Below are positions 28,583 to 38,709 of a stretch of 64,000 nt of DNA, piece by piece. Source of the DNA: Nitrosomonas communis (lineage in GTDB: Bacteria; Pseudomonadota; Gammaproteobacteria; Burkholderiales; Nitrosomonadaceae). The position numbers were made by a program, and so were the translations under genes. The notes below the pieces were generated by a model. That model did not search any database and had not been told where the DNA came from. It saw nothing but the letters and a program-made list of their open reading frames with translations. Location: contig NZ_CP011451.1 in NCBI RefSeq assembly GCF_001007935.1, positions 992,001 to 1,056,000 of the forward strand. Reading direction: 5' to 3'. Position 1 is the first letter of the stretch, and every line of letters begins with the position of its first letter.

Positions 28583-29314
28583 TTATGTTTTTTTAATGCA
28601 TTAACCTTATTTAGCAATTAGAAAAATTCCTTAAAATAAAGAATGACGAATCAATACACTAAAAATAAGCAACAAATTAGAATTTATTTGTATCATATTT
28701 GGTTACAAATAATTACGCAGAGCTTTCAGCTTAAAATTTTTAATTAAATGAATGAGGAGAAAGGTTGTATTTGAATAGCTTCATAAGCTTGAAACAATAC
28801 TTATCTCAATAATCGTAATTTATGTAAGTATTTCTTTAGCGCCTAATCATAAATACGGACACGCAGCACACTGATTTGTCTAAATAATCAACTATTTAAA
28901 GTTACATAATATTCAAAAAGCAAATTATGTCGAGGTCTGTTATAGCTAAATTTTTGTTTGATTCAAACCAAATGCCTCAATCTCCATCTAAATAAGCATA
29001 AATGAAGCTTTAAAGCTTTCTTTAAATAACAAAATATGAAACATGAATTATTACTTGAGTATAACGATGACATTAATTTGAAAGAGGTATTTCAAGAGAT
29101 GGTTTTTAGTAAATACTTATTATAGAGAAGCGAAAGAAAGATTTTGAACTCGGACATGGAATGGATGACTGCTTAGAAGCCGAGTTGGGAATAACGAACA
29201 ATTATCGATCTTGATTTGAATAAGCTGCAAGATGCATTAAATTGTTCTGAATAACATTGCCGTTCTGAGGTACCAGAACTTGTACATTCTATAACATTCG
29301 AGGTATTAGAAACT
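28583..29314. other. Gene-free AT-rich region
   Basis: About 730 AT-rich bases lie between the IS630 remnant and the OmpA-like gene. No coding frame or RNA is supported. Confidence 0.4.
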
Positions 29315-29962
29315 ATGAATCTATCACAATTTCGTCCGTTTACCGAATTATTCATCTGCACGTCTCTGCTGTCGTGGGCATGCTTAACTACAGCGCTTGC
29401 GCAAGAAACTCAAGCCCCGCTCGAGATCCAAAAGAAGCGGCTAGAGCTCGATAGGCAGCAGCTCGAGTTGGATAAGAAACAACTAGATAAACAGCAGCTC
29501 GAGCTGGATAAGAAACAGCTCGAGTTGCAACGCAAACAACTGCAAATCGAAGAAACCGACCGCAAGGAACTTCAGCTAAAGGAAACCGAAAAAGCCGTCA
29601 ACATGAAACTTGAAGGCGACGTAGTTTTTGATTTCGGTAAAGCCCAGATTAATTCCAAGGCGGAGCAGATTCTCGACAAAGTGGGGACAGTGATCTCGCA
29701 GTTCCCCGAGGGCAAAATACTCATTGAAGGACACACCGATTCCAGAGGCTCGCAAAAAGCAAACCTTGAGCTTTCAAATCGGCGCGCCCAGGCAGTGAAA
29801 GACTGGCTCGTTAGAAATAAGGGTATTGACGAATCAAGCATTACAACCTACGGCTACGGTGAAACTAAGCCCATTGCGCCGAACACCAATCCCGACGGCA
29901 GCGACAATTCACAGGGTCGCCAGCAGAATAGGCGCGTTGAGATCACAGTCGAAAAGAATTGA
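29315..29962 (+). CDS. OmpA-family peptidoglycan-binding protein with coiled coil
   Basis: The 215-residue protein has a signal peptide (hydrophobic 12-29, ending TTALAQ) and a coiled-coil stretch at about 38-85 built from repeated (L)ELDKKQL units. An OmpA C-terminal domain follows (about 95-215), with VVFDFGKAQINSKAEQIL, ILIEGHTDSRGSQKANLELS and NRRAQAVKDWL. The domain binds diaminopimelate in peptidoglycan, so the protein probably tethers envelope layers. GAGGTATTAGAAACT precedes the ATG. The coiled-coil DNA is repetitive. Confidence 0.92.
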   Translation: MNLSQFRPFTELFICTSLLSWACLTTALAQETQAPLEIQKKRLELDRQQLELDKKQLDKQQLELDKKQLELQRKQLQIEETDRKELQLKETEKAVNMKLEGDVVFDFGKAQINSKAEQILDKVGTVISQFPEGKILIEGHTDSRGSQKANLELSNRRAQAVKDWLVRNKGIDESSITTYGYGETKPIAPNTNPDGSDNSQGRQQNRRVEITVEKN

Positions 29963-30695
29963 TCGAAATTTATATTGGTGCTGAACTACAAGGAAATACC
30001 AAATTTTAGGGCATTGACCAGAAAAATACTGCTACCACAGAAGCAAGCCAGCGCAAAACATTGCTGCTGTTTCAGCACAGAATAATCTGAGTGAATTCGA
30101 TCTGTTCAACGAGAAACTGGCAGCAGGTTGGGAGCGTATCATTGGTTCACTGATAGCTCTCATCCTGGCCTTGGTTACCAGCGTAGAGGAATTTGAGATT
30201 TCCAAAAAGGCATAGTCAAGCCGATTGAATCAATCAACACTCACAATTAAGCAATACGCTCATCCAAGGACACGATTGATCAGGATATTGATGGAAACCT
30301 ACCTGTTCACAATCAATAGCAAAGCGAGTGGGAGATTGGGCATTTATTTAGAGTATGGCCAGTTTCATAAAATCGGTGATGCTCTCATCACCATTTGGCG
30401 GTAATTACTCTGATGAAGTAACGTACCTGAAGTTATTCTGCAGCAACCCCAGCAAACAGCCGATCAAGCACAATGGTGGCGCTTCCTTCCACTCATAGGC
30501 AGCAGAAACCCAAATGAAATGATATTCCAATAAAGATTATGAAAAAAGAATCAAGCCAGCCAGGAAAATATGATGATCCTAAAAATAAAAAACCTCTGGA
30601 CTGCAAACTGATCCAATTTTATTACAGACCTGCCTATATTAATTATCTATCAAGAAAGTAGCTACAGAAGAAAAACAAGAACAAGTAACGGTAGG
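29963..30695. other. Decayed region
   Basis: No intact gene is present. The frame 30057-30215 reads NIAAVSAQNNLSEFDLFNEK and later WERIIGSLIALILALVTSVE before a stop; it looks like a remnant with one hydrophobic segment that I cannot assign. Confidence 0.4.
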
Positions 30696-30726
30696 TGTCA
30701 ACATACTTTTCGCCTGAATACATTAT

Positions 30727-31815
30727 TTAAGCAACCTTTTCCATCGTGGTTTTTGGTTGCGTATTACCGGGATTAAGCCTGACTGTTGATTCGTGTGACC
30801 AGTTTCGGGTTTCGCCTGACCAACGTTCCGGATGCTTCTTTTTCGCTTCCTCATAGAGACGTTTTCGCTGTTCAAGAAGAGTCACATCATCACCATGATG
30901 GCGCTGTGTTGGTGTCACATATTTTATGCCGCCATGGCGATGACAGTGGTTATACCAGTCAACAAAATGCAGCACCCATTGGCGTGCCTCGTCAAGACTT
31001 TCAAAAGGTTTGGATGGATAAGCAGGTGTATATTTCAAAGTTTTGAATAATGCCTCTGAATACGGATTATCGTTACTCACCGAAGGGCGGCTGAATGATG
31101 GAACAACACCCAGCTTCTGCATTGTTACCAGCATGGTGGCCCCTTTCATCGGGCTGCCATTATCTGAATGTAATACCACCTTCTGGTGGATGGGTAATAC
31201 TTCAGTCAACCGGGTTTTTCGCAAAACATCAGCAGCTCGTTCCGATGATTCATTCTCATAGACTTCCCAGCCTACAATTTTACGACTATAGATATCCATG
31301 AACAGATACAGGTAAAAGAATACGCCTTTGAGCGTACTGGCCAGATAGGTAATGTCCCATGACCACACCTGATTGGGTCCATCTGCCATATAGGTTGTCG
31401 GTTTCTTTGTCGTGTCTGGATTGGCCGTACGGCCTCGGCGATGCAATTGGCCAGCATTACGTAAAATGCGGTAGAAACTGCTTTCTGACGCCAGATAAAT
31501 AGCTTTGTCTGCTAGGGCAGGGACAATCTGTTTAGGTGTCTGGCTGCAGAATTCTTTACTGTTACAAACGTCGAGGATATGCTTTCTTTCCTGCTCACTG
31601 AGTTTATTGGCAGGCGTTTTCTCGACTATCTGCCGACGATCTTCCAGGCCAATGTGATGCCAGTATTGCAGCGTGCGGCTGCTGATGCCGATCACCTCAC
31701 AGGCCAATCGTTGCCGTACACCTTGATTCACTGCTTCTGTTATTAATTGTATGGCCATCTGACGATCCTGCGCGCAGATCAATCTTCCTCGCTCACCCCC
31801 CAGATGGCTTCGCAC
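30727..31815 (-). CDS. IS3 transposase OrfB (catalytic part)
   Basis: The ~360-residue integrase-type protein shows the DDE core: QVWSWDITYLASTLKGVFFY (first Asp), VLHSDNGSPMKGATM (second Asp) and NPYSEALFKTLKYTPAYP (Glu). It is normally made as an OrfA-OrfB fusion. The slippery heptamer A-AAA-AAG (minus strand of 31815-31821) lies where OrfA reads SKKC and OrfB continues VRSHLGGERGRLIC, so a -1 shift joins them. The frame is intact. Confidence 0.9.
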   Translation of the reverse strand: MRSHLGGERGRLICAQDRQMAIQLITEAVNQGVRQRLACEVIGISSRTLQYWHHIGLEDRRQIVEKTPANKLSEQERKHILDVCNSKEFCSQTPKQIVPALADKAIYLASESSFYRILRNAGQLHRRGRTANPDTTKKPTTYMADGPNQVWSWDITYLASTLKGVFFYLYLFMDIYSRKIVGWEVYENESSERAADVLRKTRLTEVLPIHQKVVLHSDNGSPMKGATMLVTMQKLGVVPSFSRPSVSNDNPYSEALFKTLKYTPAYPSKPFESLDEARQWVLHFVDWYNHCHRHGGIKYVTPTQRHHGDDVTLLEQRKRLYEEAKKKHPERWSGETRNWSHESTVRLNPGNTQPKTTMEKVA

Positions 31816-32282
31816 TTTTTTGACAGCACCAGCAGCGCGGCTGTTTCTGCCAGTGCTTTTTCTTTGCGTCTGAGTTCAGCTTCCAGACGCTTTATCTGCT
31901 TCCGCTCTTCCTGACGATAGCGATTCTTTTCTTTCTCAGCCTGGGCATGGCGTTGATACCCTGACAGTGCTGCCGTTTTCCATTGATCAATCTGTTCTGA
32001 GTACAAGCCTTTACTGCGGCAATATTCACTCAGTTGTGCGCTATTCAAACCAGCTGTTTCTATTACAACCGCCAGCTTATCTTCTGCTGTCCAGTCATCT
32101 GCTTTACTGTTATCTCCCGGCACTGCGATCCCCCTATTCCTGTATTCTTTTCTCCATTTATACAGCGTAACATCAGATACGCCTGTTTCTTTACACAATT
32201 GGGGAACAGATACCGCATTGGGTGGCATCATCTTCTTGATGACTGATTCCTTAAATTCTTTTGAATAACTCTTTTGCTTCAT
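31779..32282 (-). CDS. IS3 transposase OrfA
   Basis: The 167-residue protein has an N-terminal helix-turn-helix (SYSKEFKESVIKKMM, VPQLCKETGVSDVTLYKWRK) and a C-terminal leucine-zipper-like coiled coil (RQEERKQIKRLEAELRRKEK). It overlaps orfB by 37 bases with the A6G frameshift signal inside the overlap. Apparently intact. Confidence 0.88.
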   Translation of the reverse strand: MKQKSYSKEFKESVIKKMMPPNAVSVPQLCKETGVSDVTLYKWRKEYRNRGIAVPGDNSKADDWTAEDKLAVVIETAGLNSAQLSEYCRSKGLYSEQIDQWKTAALSGYQRHAQAEKEKNRYRQEERKQIKRLEAELRRKEKALAETAALLVLSKKCEAIWGVSEED

Positions 32283-32630
32283 GTCCTCTCACTTCGCCCT
32301 TCAAGTTTTTAGGTTTCAACTGCGGTGAAAGGTATCCTGACACATAGGGGTAACCCAAATAAAACAAGAATTAGACACAAAGCGTCTGTTGAAATTTTTT
32401 CATAAAAACAAAGAATACTGCAATCTTCAGAAGAACTGTATTTTTTAAAGTTGATATTAACCAGTTCAACTAAGCTATGCAAATAATAGCTGGCAAAAAG
32501 CCGAATTAAGTAAGCATAAGTATCTAAAAACATGCAATCATAACTTATGTTCGGTAACGAACAGACATATTTTCAACGATAAATTATCTTTCTTATTGGT
32601 TTCGCTCCATATCAAAAGAGGGAGTATTCA

Positions 32631-32804
32631 ATGAAAAGCTTAAATTTATTTTTGCTAGTCATATTGGGTATAGGGTTGAGTGGATGCTTATCCATTCATT
32701 CGGAGACTCGCGAACCACAAACACCAAGTGAAAAGGAAAAGGTCATTGTCGTACCTGACACGACCGACAAAGAAATCAAGGTAGTACCAGAAAAATCATA
32801 CTAA
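32631..32804 (+). CDS. Small lipoprotein, 57 residues
   Basis: A short frame follows a good ribosome binding site (AAAGAGGGAGTATTCA). It encodes a lipoprotein signal MKSLNLFLLVILGIGLSGC, with lipobox LSGC, and a short Pro/Lys/Glu-rich tail with a VIVVPDTTDKEIKVVPEK pattern. Small entericidin-like or YgdI-like envelope lipoproteins have this layout, but I do not recognise a family. It lies 0.2 kb upstream of the DUF4112 gene on the same strand. Confidence 0.75.
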   Translation: MKSLNLFLLVILGIGLSGCLSIHSETREPQTPSEKEKVIVVPDTTDKEIKVVPEKSY

Positions 32805-32998
32805 AGAAGAAGCTTATCAAACATATAGTTTTGCAAATTGTGTCTATTGGTTTTACTGAAAAGAAAGTATATCTTAACTTGCAGGAACTATTTACCACAA
32901 ACTTTTTTCCGGCATTCTAATGATTAGCCAGCCGCACTACCTATCGGACAGTAATTCACACGGCCCGGCGGTAGAAATTAAATAATAAAGGAGTAAAC

Positions 32999-33568
32999 AT
33001 GCCTAAAAACATCGATATTGGACCGGGCGATCATGAACCTTCTGTAGAACCCAGTTTTTCCCATTACCAAAATACTCCACCTTCTCAAAAGCATGTTTCA
33101 AGACAGAGAGAACAATTAAAAAATAAATTAAATAGACTAGCTTGGCTGATGGATAACTCTTTCCGTATTCCAGGAACGCAGCTACGTTTTGGCATTGATG
33201 GATTGATAGGATTATTTCCGGGACTTGGTGATGCGCTTGGTGCATTGATTTCAAGCCATATTATATCCCAGGCAGCTCAAATGGGAGTCCCAAAATCTAT
33301 TCTTCTGAAAATGGCGTTCAATGTCGCAATAGATGCTCTTTTGGGCATATTTCCTGTGATAGGAGATATGTCAGACTTTATTTGGAAAGCTAATTATAGA
33401 AACGTTAAATTGCTGAATGATTACGTAGAAGAACCTCAAAAAACTAAAACTTACAGCCGATTTTTTGTTGGAATAATAGGTTTATTAGTGATTGGCGTAG
33501 TAGTTTTGATTGGAGCATTTGGGTTTCTGTTAATGCGCTGGCTGTGGTATTCGGTACAAGGAAATTAA
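32999..33568 (+). CDS. DUF4112 membrane protein
   Basis: The 189-residue protein contains the DUF4112 core LAWLMDNSFRIPGTQLRFGI and DGLIGLFPGLGDALGALISS (about 47-90), then DALLGIFPVIGDMSDFIWKAN (about 112-132), followed by one clear membrane segment at about 155-178. The function is unknown; the family is found in many proteobacteria. AAAGGAGTAAAC precedes the ATG. The neighbours (small lipoprotein, DUF1328) suggest an envelope-stress context. Confidence 0.9.
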   Translation: MPKNIDIGPGDHEPSVEPSFSHYQNTPPSQKHVSRQREQLKNKLNRLAWLMDNSFRIPGTQLRFGIDGLIGLFPGLGDALGALISSHIISQAAQMGVPKSILLKMAFNVAIDALLGIFPVIGDMSDFIWKANYRNVKLLNDYVEEPQKTKTYSRFFVGIIGLLVIGVVVLIGAFGFLLMRWLWYSVQGN

Positions 33569-33783
33569 GTTAATTGCATATAGGGTAATTAACGTACAAT
33601 GGATAAGCTATGCTCCATCATAAACAGAGTTATTTTTAATCAGTAAACCTGTGTAGAAGAAACAATTCTGCGGCAGAGCAAATAACCCACATCTCTACAC
33701 AACTACACTAATTGAGGTTGGAAGAAAAACTGAAGCCCAGAAAACATTTCACTAAATTTATCTTAGAAGTTCAATTAGTTATT

Positions 33784-33823
33784 GATAGCTAAGTTTCATA
33801 AGGTTCAATAAAACTTAGCTATC
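33784..33823. terminator. Hairpin between convergent DUF4112 and DUF1328 genes
   Basis: A perfect 13-bp stem (GATAGCTAAGTTT and AAACTTAGCTATC) closes a 14-base loop, placed between two convergent genes. No long U tract follows, so termination is inferred from its placement. Confidence 0.6.
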
Positions 33824-33847
33824 TTCTGTAGCCAACAATACTGGCTA

Positions 33848-34015
33848 TTAGACGGGGGGCGGACGTCTGCCCATTACATAGAAAACTATTGCGATAATAA
33901 GACCAACTACAAATAAAATCCATGCTATATGCGCAGACGTTCCAGCAACTCCGGTCAAACCTAGTACGCCAGCAATAATAGCGATAATTAGAAATATAAC
34001 CGCCCAATTAAACAT
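33848..34015 (-). CDS. DUF1328 (YtjA-like) small membrane protein, copy 2
   Basis: The 55-residue protein starts [20 protein letters not shown] and continues [20 protein letters not shown], ending RRPPPV. It is a clear paralogue of the product of 17681-17848, with the same length and the same C-terminal motif. A strong ribosome binding site (AAGGAGGAATAAATC) precedes the ATG. It converges on the DUF4112 gene with a hairpin between them. Confidence 0.88.
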   Translation of the reverse strand: MFNWAVIFLIIAIIAGVLGLTGVAGTSAHIAWILFVVGLIIAIVFYVMGRRPPPV

Positions 34016-34789
34016 GATTTATTCCTCCTTATTCAATGACATCTGCAATATAAAATAGAAAATTTTTGTTGCAGAAGAATTAAAAGACTGAACAAAACTT
34101 AAAGGAACATTATTTCAATCAAAGCGAAACTTAAAGAATTTAATGTTCTATAAGTTTCTTTCCTCAAAAATCGATTTAGAATTTATCAATCGAAGTTTTA
34201 TTGTTATGTTCCTTTAAATTTACAAATAAGTCGGTGCGATAGCGAACATTGTAGTTATTTATAGCATTTGAGTTGAGGGTTAATCACTCGCCACAGTTGG
34301 AATTTTTCCCAACTGGAAAGAGGTCATGTACTTGATCTTTTTTTTTTGAACTTTATGTTGCCGCCTTGTTTACATCCTACATCCGAAAATTCGGTTTTAT
34401 CCCAATTTAGCGGGATGAATTTTCACATTTCACATTCCACCACGAACTGGATAAGGGCATGCCTTAAAACATTGACAAGCCTTTTATGAATTTGCCCGGT
34501 AGTTTGGGGTTGATGCTTGCGCCATCGAATATTAATACCCTTTTCCAAATCAAAAATGACGCGAAGGCAAGCTGCAGACAGTATCAATAATATGGCAAGG
34601 TGAAGCCGACAAAGTCAGATTTGATGTAGAAATGGAATAATATGGTACCCGCTTACTGTCTGGCTGTTCAAACAACCCCTAGCTGCACCAAACCGTAGAC
34701 TACCATGATAATGGTAATGTGTGCCCAGCGATGAAGTGTTTGAATAGTGTGTAATTTATTCACATTGAAAATTATATCTAAACATTTAT
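34016..34789. other. Intergenic region with MITE-like repeat
   Basis: About 770 bases with no supported gene. Repeat copy 5 lies at 34538-34637. Confidence 0.45.
34538..34637 (-). repeat. MITE-like repeat family 1, copy 5
   Basis: The core (minus strand GACTTTGTCGGCTTCACCTT) and the right end TTTGATGTAGAAATGGAAT match the family; the left end (CTTTTCCAAATCAAAAATGA) is degenerate. Confidence 0.85.
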
Positions 34790-35068
34790 ATGTATTCGTT
34801 AGAAGATTTACTGAATATTATTCAATGGCTCGCCATGGTTACTACTATCACGGCAACATGGTATGTAGCTGCAGAAAGGAAAGATAATCGTAATTGGGGA
34901 TTTTGGCTCTTTCTACTAAGCAACTTGCTATGGTTTATCTGGGCTATTCCCAATAGAGCCTGGGCATTAGCTACAATGCAAGTAATTTTAGCAGGAATGA
35001 ATATCAGAGGAGTTAAGAAATCAGAGCTAAAACAAGCCAAAAAATCCAAAAAGGTAAATGCTAAATAA
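34790..35068 (+). CDS. Small membrane protein, 92 residues
   Basis: The protein has about three hydrophobic segments (LNIIQWLAMVTTITATWYVA, WGFWLFLLSNLLWFIWAIPN, ALATMQVILAGMNIRG) and a Lys-rich tail. The Trp/Asn pattern recalls PnuC- or SWEET-like small membrane proteins, but the match is weak. No strong ribosome binding site is seen. Repeat copies lie on both sides. Confidence 0.6.
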   Translation: MYSLEDLLNIIQWLAMVTTITATWYVAAERKDNRNWGFWLFLLSNLLWFIWAIPNRAWALATMQVILAGMNIRGVKKSELKQAKKSKKVNAK

Positions 35069-35097
35069 CGCGCGACCTTATACCTTGTCTACACTTT

Positions 35098-35203
35098 ATT
35101 CCATTTCTAAATCAAGCCTGACTTTGTCGGCTTTTCACTTTGCCGTATTATTGATACTGTCTGCAGCTCGCCTCCGCGTCAATTTTGATTTAAAAATGAA
35201 ATT
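35098..35203 (+). repeat. MITE-like repeat family 1, copy 6
   Basis: The element is bounded by ATTCCATTTCTAAATCAAGC and TTTTGATTTAAAAATGAAAT. The core CTGACTTTGTCGGCTTTTCA is close to copies 1, 2 and 5. Confidence 0.88.
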
Positions 35204-35264
35204 AAGACTGATCTCTCCGTCTAGGCAAAAGTTAGAGCTCGCTGTAATTCATCATTCCATAAAA

Positions 35265-37109
35265 TTAGCGAATCCCATCACACATCGCTTCCTCCACTAC
35301 CTTCAGGAATTGATTACCATAGCGCGCTAACTTGGCTTGACCTACCCCACTGATACACCCCAGTTCAGTAAGATTACCCGGGCGTTGATGGAAAATTTCA
35401 AGCAAGGTACTATCATGAAAGATAACATAAGGCGGCACCCCTTGCTCACGAGCAAGCTGCATGCGCATGGCTTTGAGTGCTTGCCAAAGCGGATCTTCAT
35501 TAGCAGCAGCAAAAGCTTCACGTGTGCGTGATGCACGCTCGGCATGGCTCGTAGTATGTTTGATAGTCTCCCGGTCTTGGCGCAACCATACTTTCTTCTC
35601 ACCCCGAAGTATCGGGCGCGCTTCTTCCGTTAAATTAAGCCCACCATAAGCTTCCATCTCCACCTGTAGCAAGCCACCTGCCACGATTTGCCGGAAAACG
35701 CTACTCCATTGTTGCTGTGTTAATGCTTTGCCAATACCAAAAGTACTAAGTTGCTGGTGGCTGAACCTTTCTACTTGAGGTGTCATTTTGCCGCGCAGTA
35801 CATCAATCAGATGGCCAGCACCAAAGCGTTGCCCAGTGCGATAGACGCAGGAAAGAGCCATGCGCACCGCCTCGGTTGCATCCCAAGTATCTGCCGGGCG
35901 GAGGCAATTATCACACTGTCCACAATTGCCGGGATGTACTTCACCAAAATAACGCAGAACAGTCTGATGGCGGCAAGCAGTGGATTCACAAAAGCCCAGG
36001 AGTGCATCCAGCTTTTGCCGTTCAATACGCTTGCGGTCTTCGGAGGCATCTCCAGAATTGAGCATCTGCCGCATAGCGACGACATCACCTAAACTATAAA
36101 TCATCCATGCAGTTGCGGGCAAACCATCCCGACCGGCACGGCCAGTTTCCTGATAATAACTCTCCATGCTTTTAGGTAAATCCAGGTGAACCACAAAGCG
36201 CACGTTAGGCTTATCTATCCCCATGCCAAAAGCTACGGTTGCCACCATGATCACCCCTTCCTCACGTAGAAATCTGCGTTGATATTGGTTACGCGTTGCA
36301 TTATCAAGACCTGCATGATAAGGCAATGCTTTCCAGCCGCGCGCTTGCAGCCATATTGCTGTTTCCTCTACCTTTTTACGCGACAAGCAATACACAATAC
36401 CCGCATCGTTGGCGTGCTCAGCTTCTAAAAAGGCTTGCAATTGCTGACGTGGATTGCTCTTGATGGCAACCCGATAACAAATATTTGGCCGGTCAAAACT
36501 AGCAATAAACTGTCGGGCATTTTCTAATGCCAAGCGTTCAATAATCTCTGCACGTGTTGGGGCATCAGCAGTAGCTGTCAATGCGATGCGCGGCACACTT
36601 GGAAAACGCTGATGTAAGACTATCAACTCACGATACTCTGGACGGAAATCATGACCCCATTGCGAGACGCAATGGGCCTCATCAATAGCAAATAATGCCA
36701 AGCTCTCACGCGCCTGTAAGCGCTCTAACAGATTCAGGAAACCCTCTGTTAACAGGCGCTCAGGTGCGACATATAGCAACTTGAGTTCGCCATTCATCAA
36801 ACGGCTGGACACTTCCCTTGCTGCTCTAGCATCCAGACTGGAATTTAAAAACTCGGCTTGCACATCAAGCTGTTTAAGGGTCTCAACCTGATCCTGCATC
36901 AATGCGATTAATGGTGAAACGACAATAGTTACCCCTTGCCGAAGTAAAGCGGGAATCTGATAGCACAGGGATTTACCTCCGCCGGTTGGCATCAATACTA
37001 GCGCATCTCCTCCTGAAGAAACATGCTCGACAATCTTTTGCTGCTCGCCCCGAAAATCCGAGTAACCGAATACCTCACTAAGAATTTGCTCTGCGGAAGG
37101 ACTGGACAT
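35265..37109 (-). CDS. recQ: ATP-dependent DNA helicase RecQ
   Basis: The 614-residue SF2 helicase has Walker [18 protein letters not shown] (about 39-55), [25 protein letters not shown] and motif [13 protein letters not shown] RecQ-Ct zinc site follows ([21 protein letters not shown]), then an RQC winged helix and a C-terminal HRDC domain ([20 protein letters not shown]). It unwinds recombination intermediates, and with the SbcCD-like pair it forms part of the repair complement in this window. No ribosome binding site is evident. It is intact and of normal length. Confidence 0.97.
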   Translation of the reverse strand: MSSPSAEQILSEVFGYSDFRGEQQKIVEHVSSGGDALVLMPTGGGKSLCYQIPALLRQGVTIVVSPLIALMQDQVETLKQLDVQAEFLNSSLDARAAREVSSRLMNGELKLLYVAPERLLTEGFLNLLERLQARESLALFAIDEAHCVSQWGHDFRPEYRELIVLHQRFPSVPRIALTATADAPTRAEIIERLALENARQFIASFDRPNICYRVAIKSNPRQQLQAFLEAEHANDAGIVYCLSRKKVEETAIWLQARGWKALPYHAGLDNATRNQYQRRFLREEGVIMVATVAFGMGIDKPNVRFVVHLDLPKSMESYYQETGRAGRDGLPATAWMIYSLGDVVAMRQMLNSGDASEDRKRIERQKLDALLGFCESTACRHQTVLRYFGEVHPGNCGQCDNCLRPADTWDATEAVRMALSCVYRTGQRFGAGHLIDVLRGKMTPQVERFSHQQLSTFGIGKALTQQQWSSVFRQIVAGGLLQVEMEAYGGLNLTEEARPILRGEKKVWLRQDRETIKHTTSHAERASRTREAFAAANEDPLWQALKAMRMQLAREQGVPPYVIFHDSTLLEIFHQRPGNLTELGCISGVGQAKLARYGNQFLKVVEEAMCDGIR

Positions 37110-37432
37110 TATTAAACTAGATAACTTATAAACTTATTTCTGGCACTTTATTGTAAACCCATTAGGATGTCAGCTTGCGTAAATATTTATGGTAGGGTAT
37201 TAGGAAATTAAGCAGTTACAAAAGTGTCAGCTTGCTGAGATGAAATTTAAAAATATGTGTTGATTCTAGAATCAGAGAAGCAAAATTTGGGTAGTTTTTC
37301 GCCGAATTTTAACGCGACCAATACAATCTCATTGACCAGTATTTCTGTCCGATCTGCCAATACCATTTACCTTAAGGTGCGACAGTAAATTAAATTGATC
37401 ATTGACGATCTCAATATTCGAGCATTTACGTA
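37110..37432. other. Intergenic region ending in IS982 scrap
   Basis: No gene is supported. The last 40 bases (about 37395-37434, GAGCATTTACGTAA) match part of the IS982 transposase remnant at 11040-11085. Confidence 0.5.
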
Positions 37433-37678
37433 AAGTCTACTCAAAAAGTATTTCTTGTAATTTCGTTTAAAATTTATTGTCCATAATATATTGTTTTATA
37501 AAGAATATTATTTATAACAGTATGCGATTTAATAAAAATAGATCAAATTGAGGTGAGCTTGAGTTCAAATCAAGTGCAAGGGTTTCTGCATAATTTATTC
37601 AAAAATCTTGTACTTAAAAATTGATTTTCACGATATTTTCACGTAAAAACAATTTATTACACTTCCCGAGTAAGCTCT
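37433..37678 (+). repeat. MITE-like repeat family 2, copy 1
   Basis: A ~246-bp element has inverted terminal repeats AAGTCTACTCAAAAAGT and ACTTCCCGAGTAAGCTCT. It is noncoding and very AT-rich, and matches 45312-45558 over its whole length. Confidence 0.85.
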
Positions 37679-38038
37679 AAATGTCCGGTAACACGATAAA
37701 TGAAACCCTACCATGATTAGTCATGACTTCACTTAGACACGCTCTCCTCGTCGCCGATGCCGTTTTAGCGATAACTCCGACAGCGCCGATCTCACCACGG
37801 CTTAAACCCTTTACTCATCATAAGGAAATCAGATTGCCTTTGCTGCTTTTCTGGTTCCGAACTCACGTTCACGTTAAACAACAACTAACAATATTGAAAT
37901 ATTGGACTCAAATTTATGCTGGTTTACTACATCTCCTATATAAATTATTTGTTAATATTATGTGAACTTTTTGTAAAGAATTTCTTCTAAAAATTCAGAA
38001 AAACATTATTAATAAATTAATTTATTGGAGAGTTATAA
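37679..38038. other. Region upstream of the 65-residue gene
   Basis: About 360 bases with no recognised gene; presumably includes the promoter of the downstream small gene. Confidence 0.4.
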
Positions 38039-38236
38039 ATGAAAACGAATCAAGTTAGCAGAAACACAGTAATAAGCCTTAGTCTTGTTTTACTTAGTGT
38101 TCTAGCTTCAATCGGTTTGATTTTATTTGTGGATGTACCTACAGGCGCATTATTTTTTCTGGGATATTGGATAATTGCTGCAATTAGTAGCACTTTTAAA
38201 AACAAAAGATATTCTTCTCCTAGAGTTGTAGCTTAA
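38039..38236 (+). CDS. Small two-helix membrane protein, 65 residues
   Basis: The protein starts MKTNQVSRNTVISLSLVLLS, has two hydrophobic segments (about 10-30 and 35-50) and ends FKNKRYSSPRVVA. The ribosome binding site GGAGAGTTATAA precedes the ATG, and an intrinsic terminator follows. A dead paralogue in opposite orientation lies at 44969-45166. The family is unknown to me. The gene, its terminator and a nearby MITE-like element occur in both places. Confidence 0.7.
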   Translation: MKTNQVSRNTVISLSLVLLSVLASIGLILFVDVPTGALFFLGYWIIAAISSTFKNKRYSSPRVVA

Positions 38237-38254
38237 GTTACCTTAAACTCTGAC

Positions 38255-38286
38255 AAGACCAATATTAACTTTAGTATTGGTCTTTA
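38255..38286 (+). terminator. Terminator of the 65-residue gene
   Basis: A 10-bp stem (AAGACCAATA and TATTGGTCTT) is followed by TTAAAT. The same hairpin follows the paralogous pseudogene at 44894-44928. Confidence 0.8.
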
Positions 38287-38496
38287 AATACATACAAAAT
38301 TATAAATTAAAGTTTTATCTCGGTTTATCTCAGCATTAATTTGGCACCGTAAAAATGTCAACAGAACCTAGTCTCAAACGAAAAAAGACATTTCATCTGC
38401 TTAATTATAATAAATGAACCCAGAGTTTATTAATACTGCTCTAACTCCACCCGTAAAATAGCAGAATTACCTTTTTGCTTAGTTTTACAAATTGTG

Positions 38497-38709
38497 TCAG
38501 AAAGATTCAAAGTCGGAAAAAAAGTCTACTAAACTAGTTGCCAACCAAACCATCCACGGTGGTACTAAAATTTTTATAGAGCCTTGTATGAACGACCTCA
38601 AATTTTTTGGATTTCCTGTCGCAGTCAATACCAGATCTGATATTTTCCATAACAAAGGAAGAGTTACTGCTATTAGCAATATCAATACAATCTCTAACAT
38701 TAATTGCAT
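38497..38709 (-). CDS. Small membrane protein, 70 residues
   Basis: A very strong ribosome binding site (AGAAAGGAGGTCATTA) precedes the ATG. The product has one hydrophobic N-terminal helix (LMLEIVLILLIAVTLPLLW) and a second amphipathic region (IKILVPPWMVWLATSLVDFF). I cannot assign a family. Supporting features are the ribosome binding site and the balanced amino acid use. It is flanked by a terminator and an IS. Confidence 0.6.
   Translation of the reverse strand: MQLMLEIVLILLIAVTLPLLWKISDLVLTATGNPKNLRSFIQGSIKILVPPWMVWLATSLVDFFSDFESF

Larger units (their letters stand above)
30696..32342 (-). mobile_element. IS3 family element
   Basis: The terminal inverted repeats TGTCAACATACTTTTCGCC (30696) and, reversed, TGTCAGGATACCTTTCACC (32342) bound two overlapping frames. 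The element begins with TG and ends with CA, as usual for IS3. It is about 1647 bp. I could not see a target duplication. Confidence 0.9.

Noticed and set aside
35058..35330. 90-residue plus-strand protein
   Set aside because: Its frame is made of MITE copy 6 and the antisense of the recQ end.
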